Origin: Halomicronema sp. CCY15110
GTDB taxonomy: Bacteria > Cyanobacteriota > Cyanobacteriia > Phormidesmidales > Phormidesmidaceae
Direction of reading: 5' to 3'
NCBI RefSeq assembly: GCF_016888165.1
Contig: NZ_JACSWC010000238.1
Span: 1-33,790, forward strand
DNA: 33,790 nt
Part shown: positions 33,790-33,790 of the stretch, one piece after another
Layout of the letters: the number at the start of each line of letters is the position of its first letter
How positions within the stretch are numbered: position 1 is the first letter of the stretch
Translations under genes and position numbers: made by a program
Notes under the pieces: generated by a model
The model's input: only the letters and a program-made list of their open reading frames with translations
The model's database searches: none
What the model was told of the DNA's origin: nothing

Positions 33790-33790
33790 A

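Overview
This window reads as chromosomal DNA of a beta-cyanobacterium. The evidence is the frequent HIP1 octamer (GCGATCGC), a form IB RuBisCO operon in the order rbcL-rbcX-rbcS, a GUN4 domain, and several small cyanobacterial hypothetical proteins. A Leptolyngbya-like filamentous, possibly marine or halophilic, host is a guess from the gene content only. The first 74 bases and bases 33716-33789 are exact reverse complements, so the sequence probably stops at both ends in the same dispersed repeat.

Region 1 (85-6602, all minus strand) holds ordinary genes: a small hypothetical protein, a quinone-oxidoreductase-like MDR protein, isoleucyl-tRNA synthetase, an outer-membrane beta-barrel protein and an HdeD/DUF308 membrane protein.

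Region 2 (7168-18391) is the most striking part. It is a divergent cluster that looks like a nearly complete route from glycine betaine to pyruvate. A BCCT betaine transporter and a monomeric sarcosine oxidase lie on the minus strand. Across an 839-bp spacer, the plus strand carries a GbcA-type Rieske oxygenase, a covalent-flavin dimethylglycine dehydrogenase with a GcvT domain, an EamA exporter, a short MTHFR-like protein and an iron-sulfur L-serine ammonia-lyase. Proposed flow: betaine is taken up, demethylated in three steps to glycine, converted to serine by GlyA (not in this window) with the C1 unit from dimethylglycine, then deaminated to pyruvate. No GbcB-type reductase or GbdR-type regulator is present. 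HIP1 sites occur in every gene I checked, so this is not a very recent import. Cyanobacteria are known mainly for making or accumulating betaine, so a catabolic cluster is notable. Every gap of the plus-strand gene string contains a hairpin repeat.

Region 3 (18455-22500, minus strand) is the RuBisCO operon with a terminator after rbcS, followed by a bestrophin-family anion channel that may relate to bicarbonate handling.

Region 4 (22500-25601) is accessory DNA. It has a REP-type palindrome array of five units with a REP-associated tyrosine transposase and an outer inverted REP copy, a TIR-GUN4 fusion protein, an overlapping DUF2283/toxin-like pair and a helical hypothetical protein.

Region 5 (25757-33790) holds a small membrane protein, an exported acetamidase/formamidase, an operon of a membrane coiled-coil protein, a lipoprotein with substrate-binding-like and VWA domains and a thermonuclease-like protein, then leuA with a clear terminator. 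The last 1.1 kb before the terminal repeat has no gene I can support.
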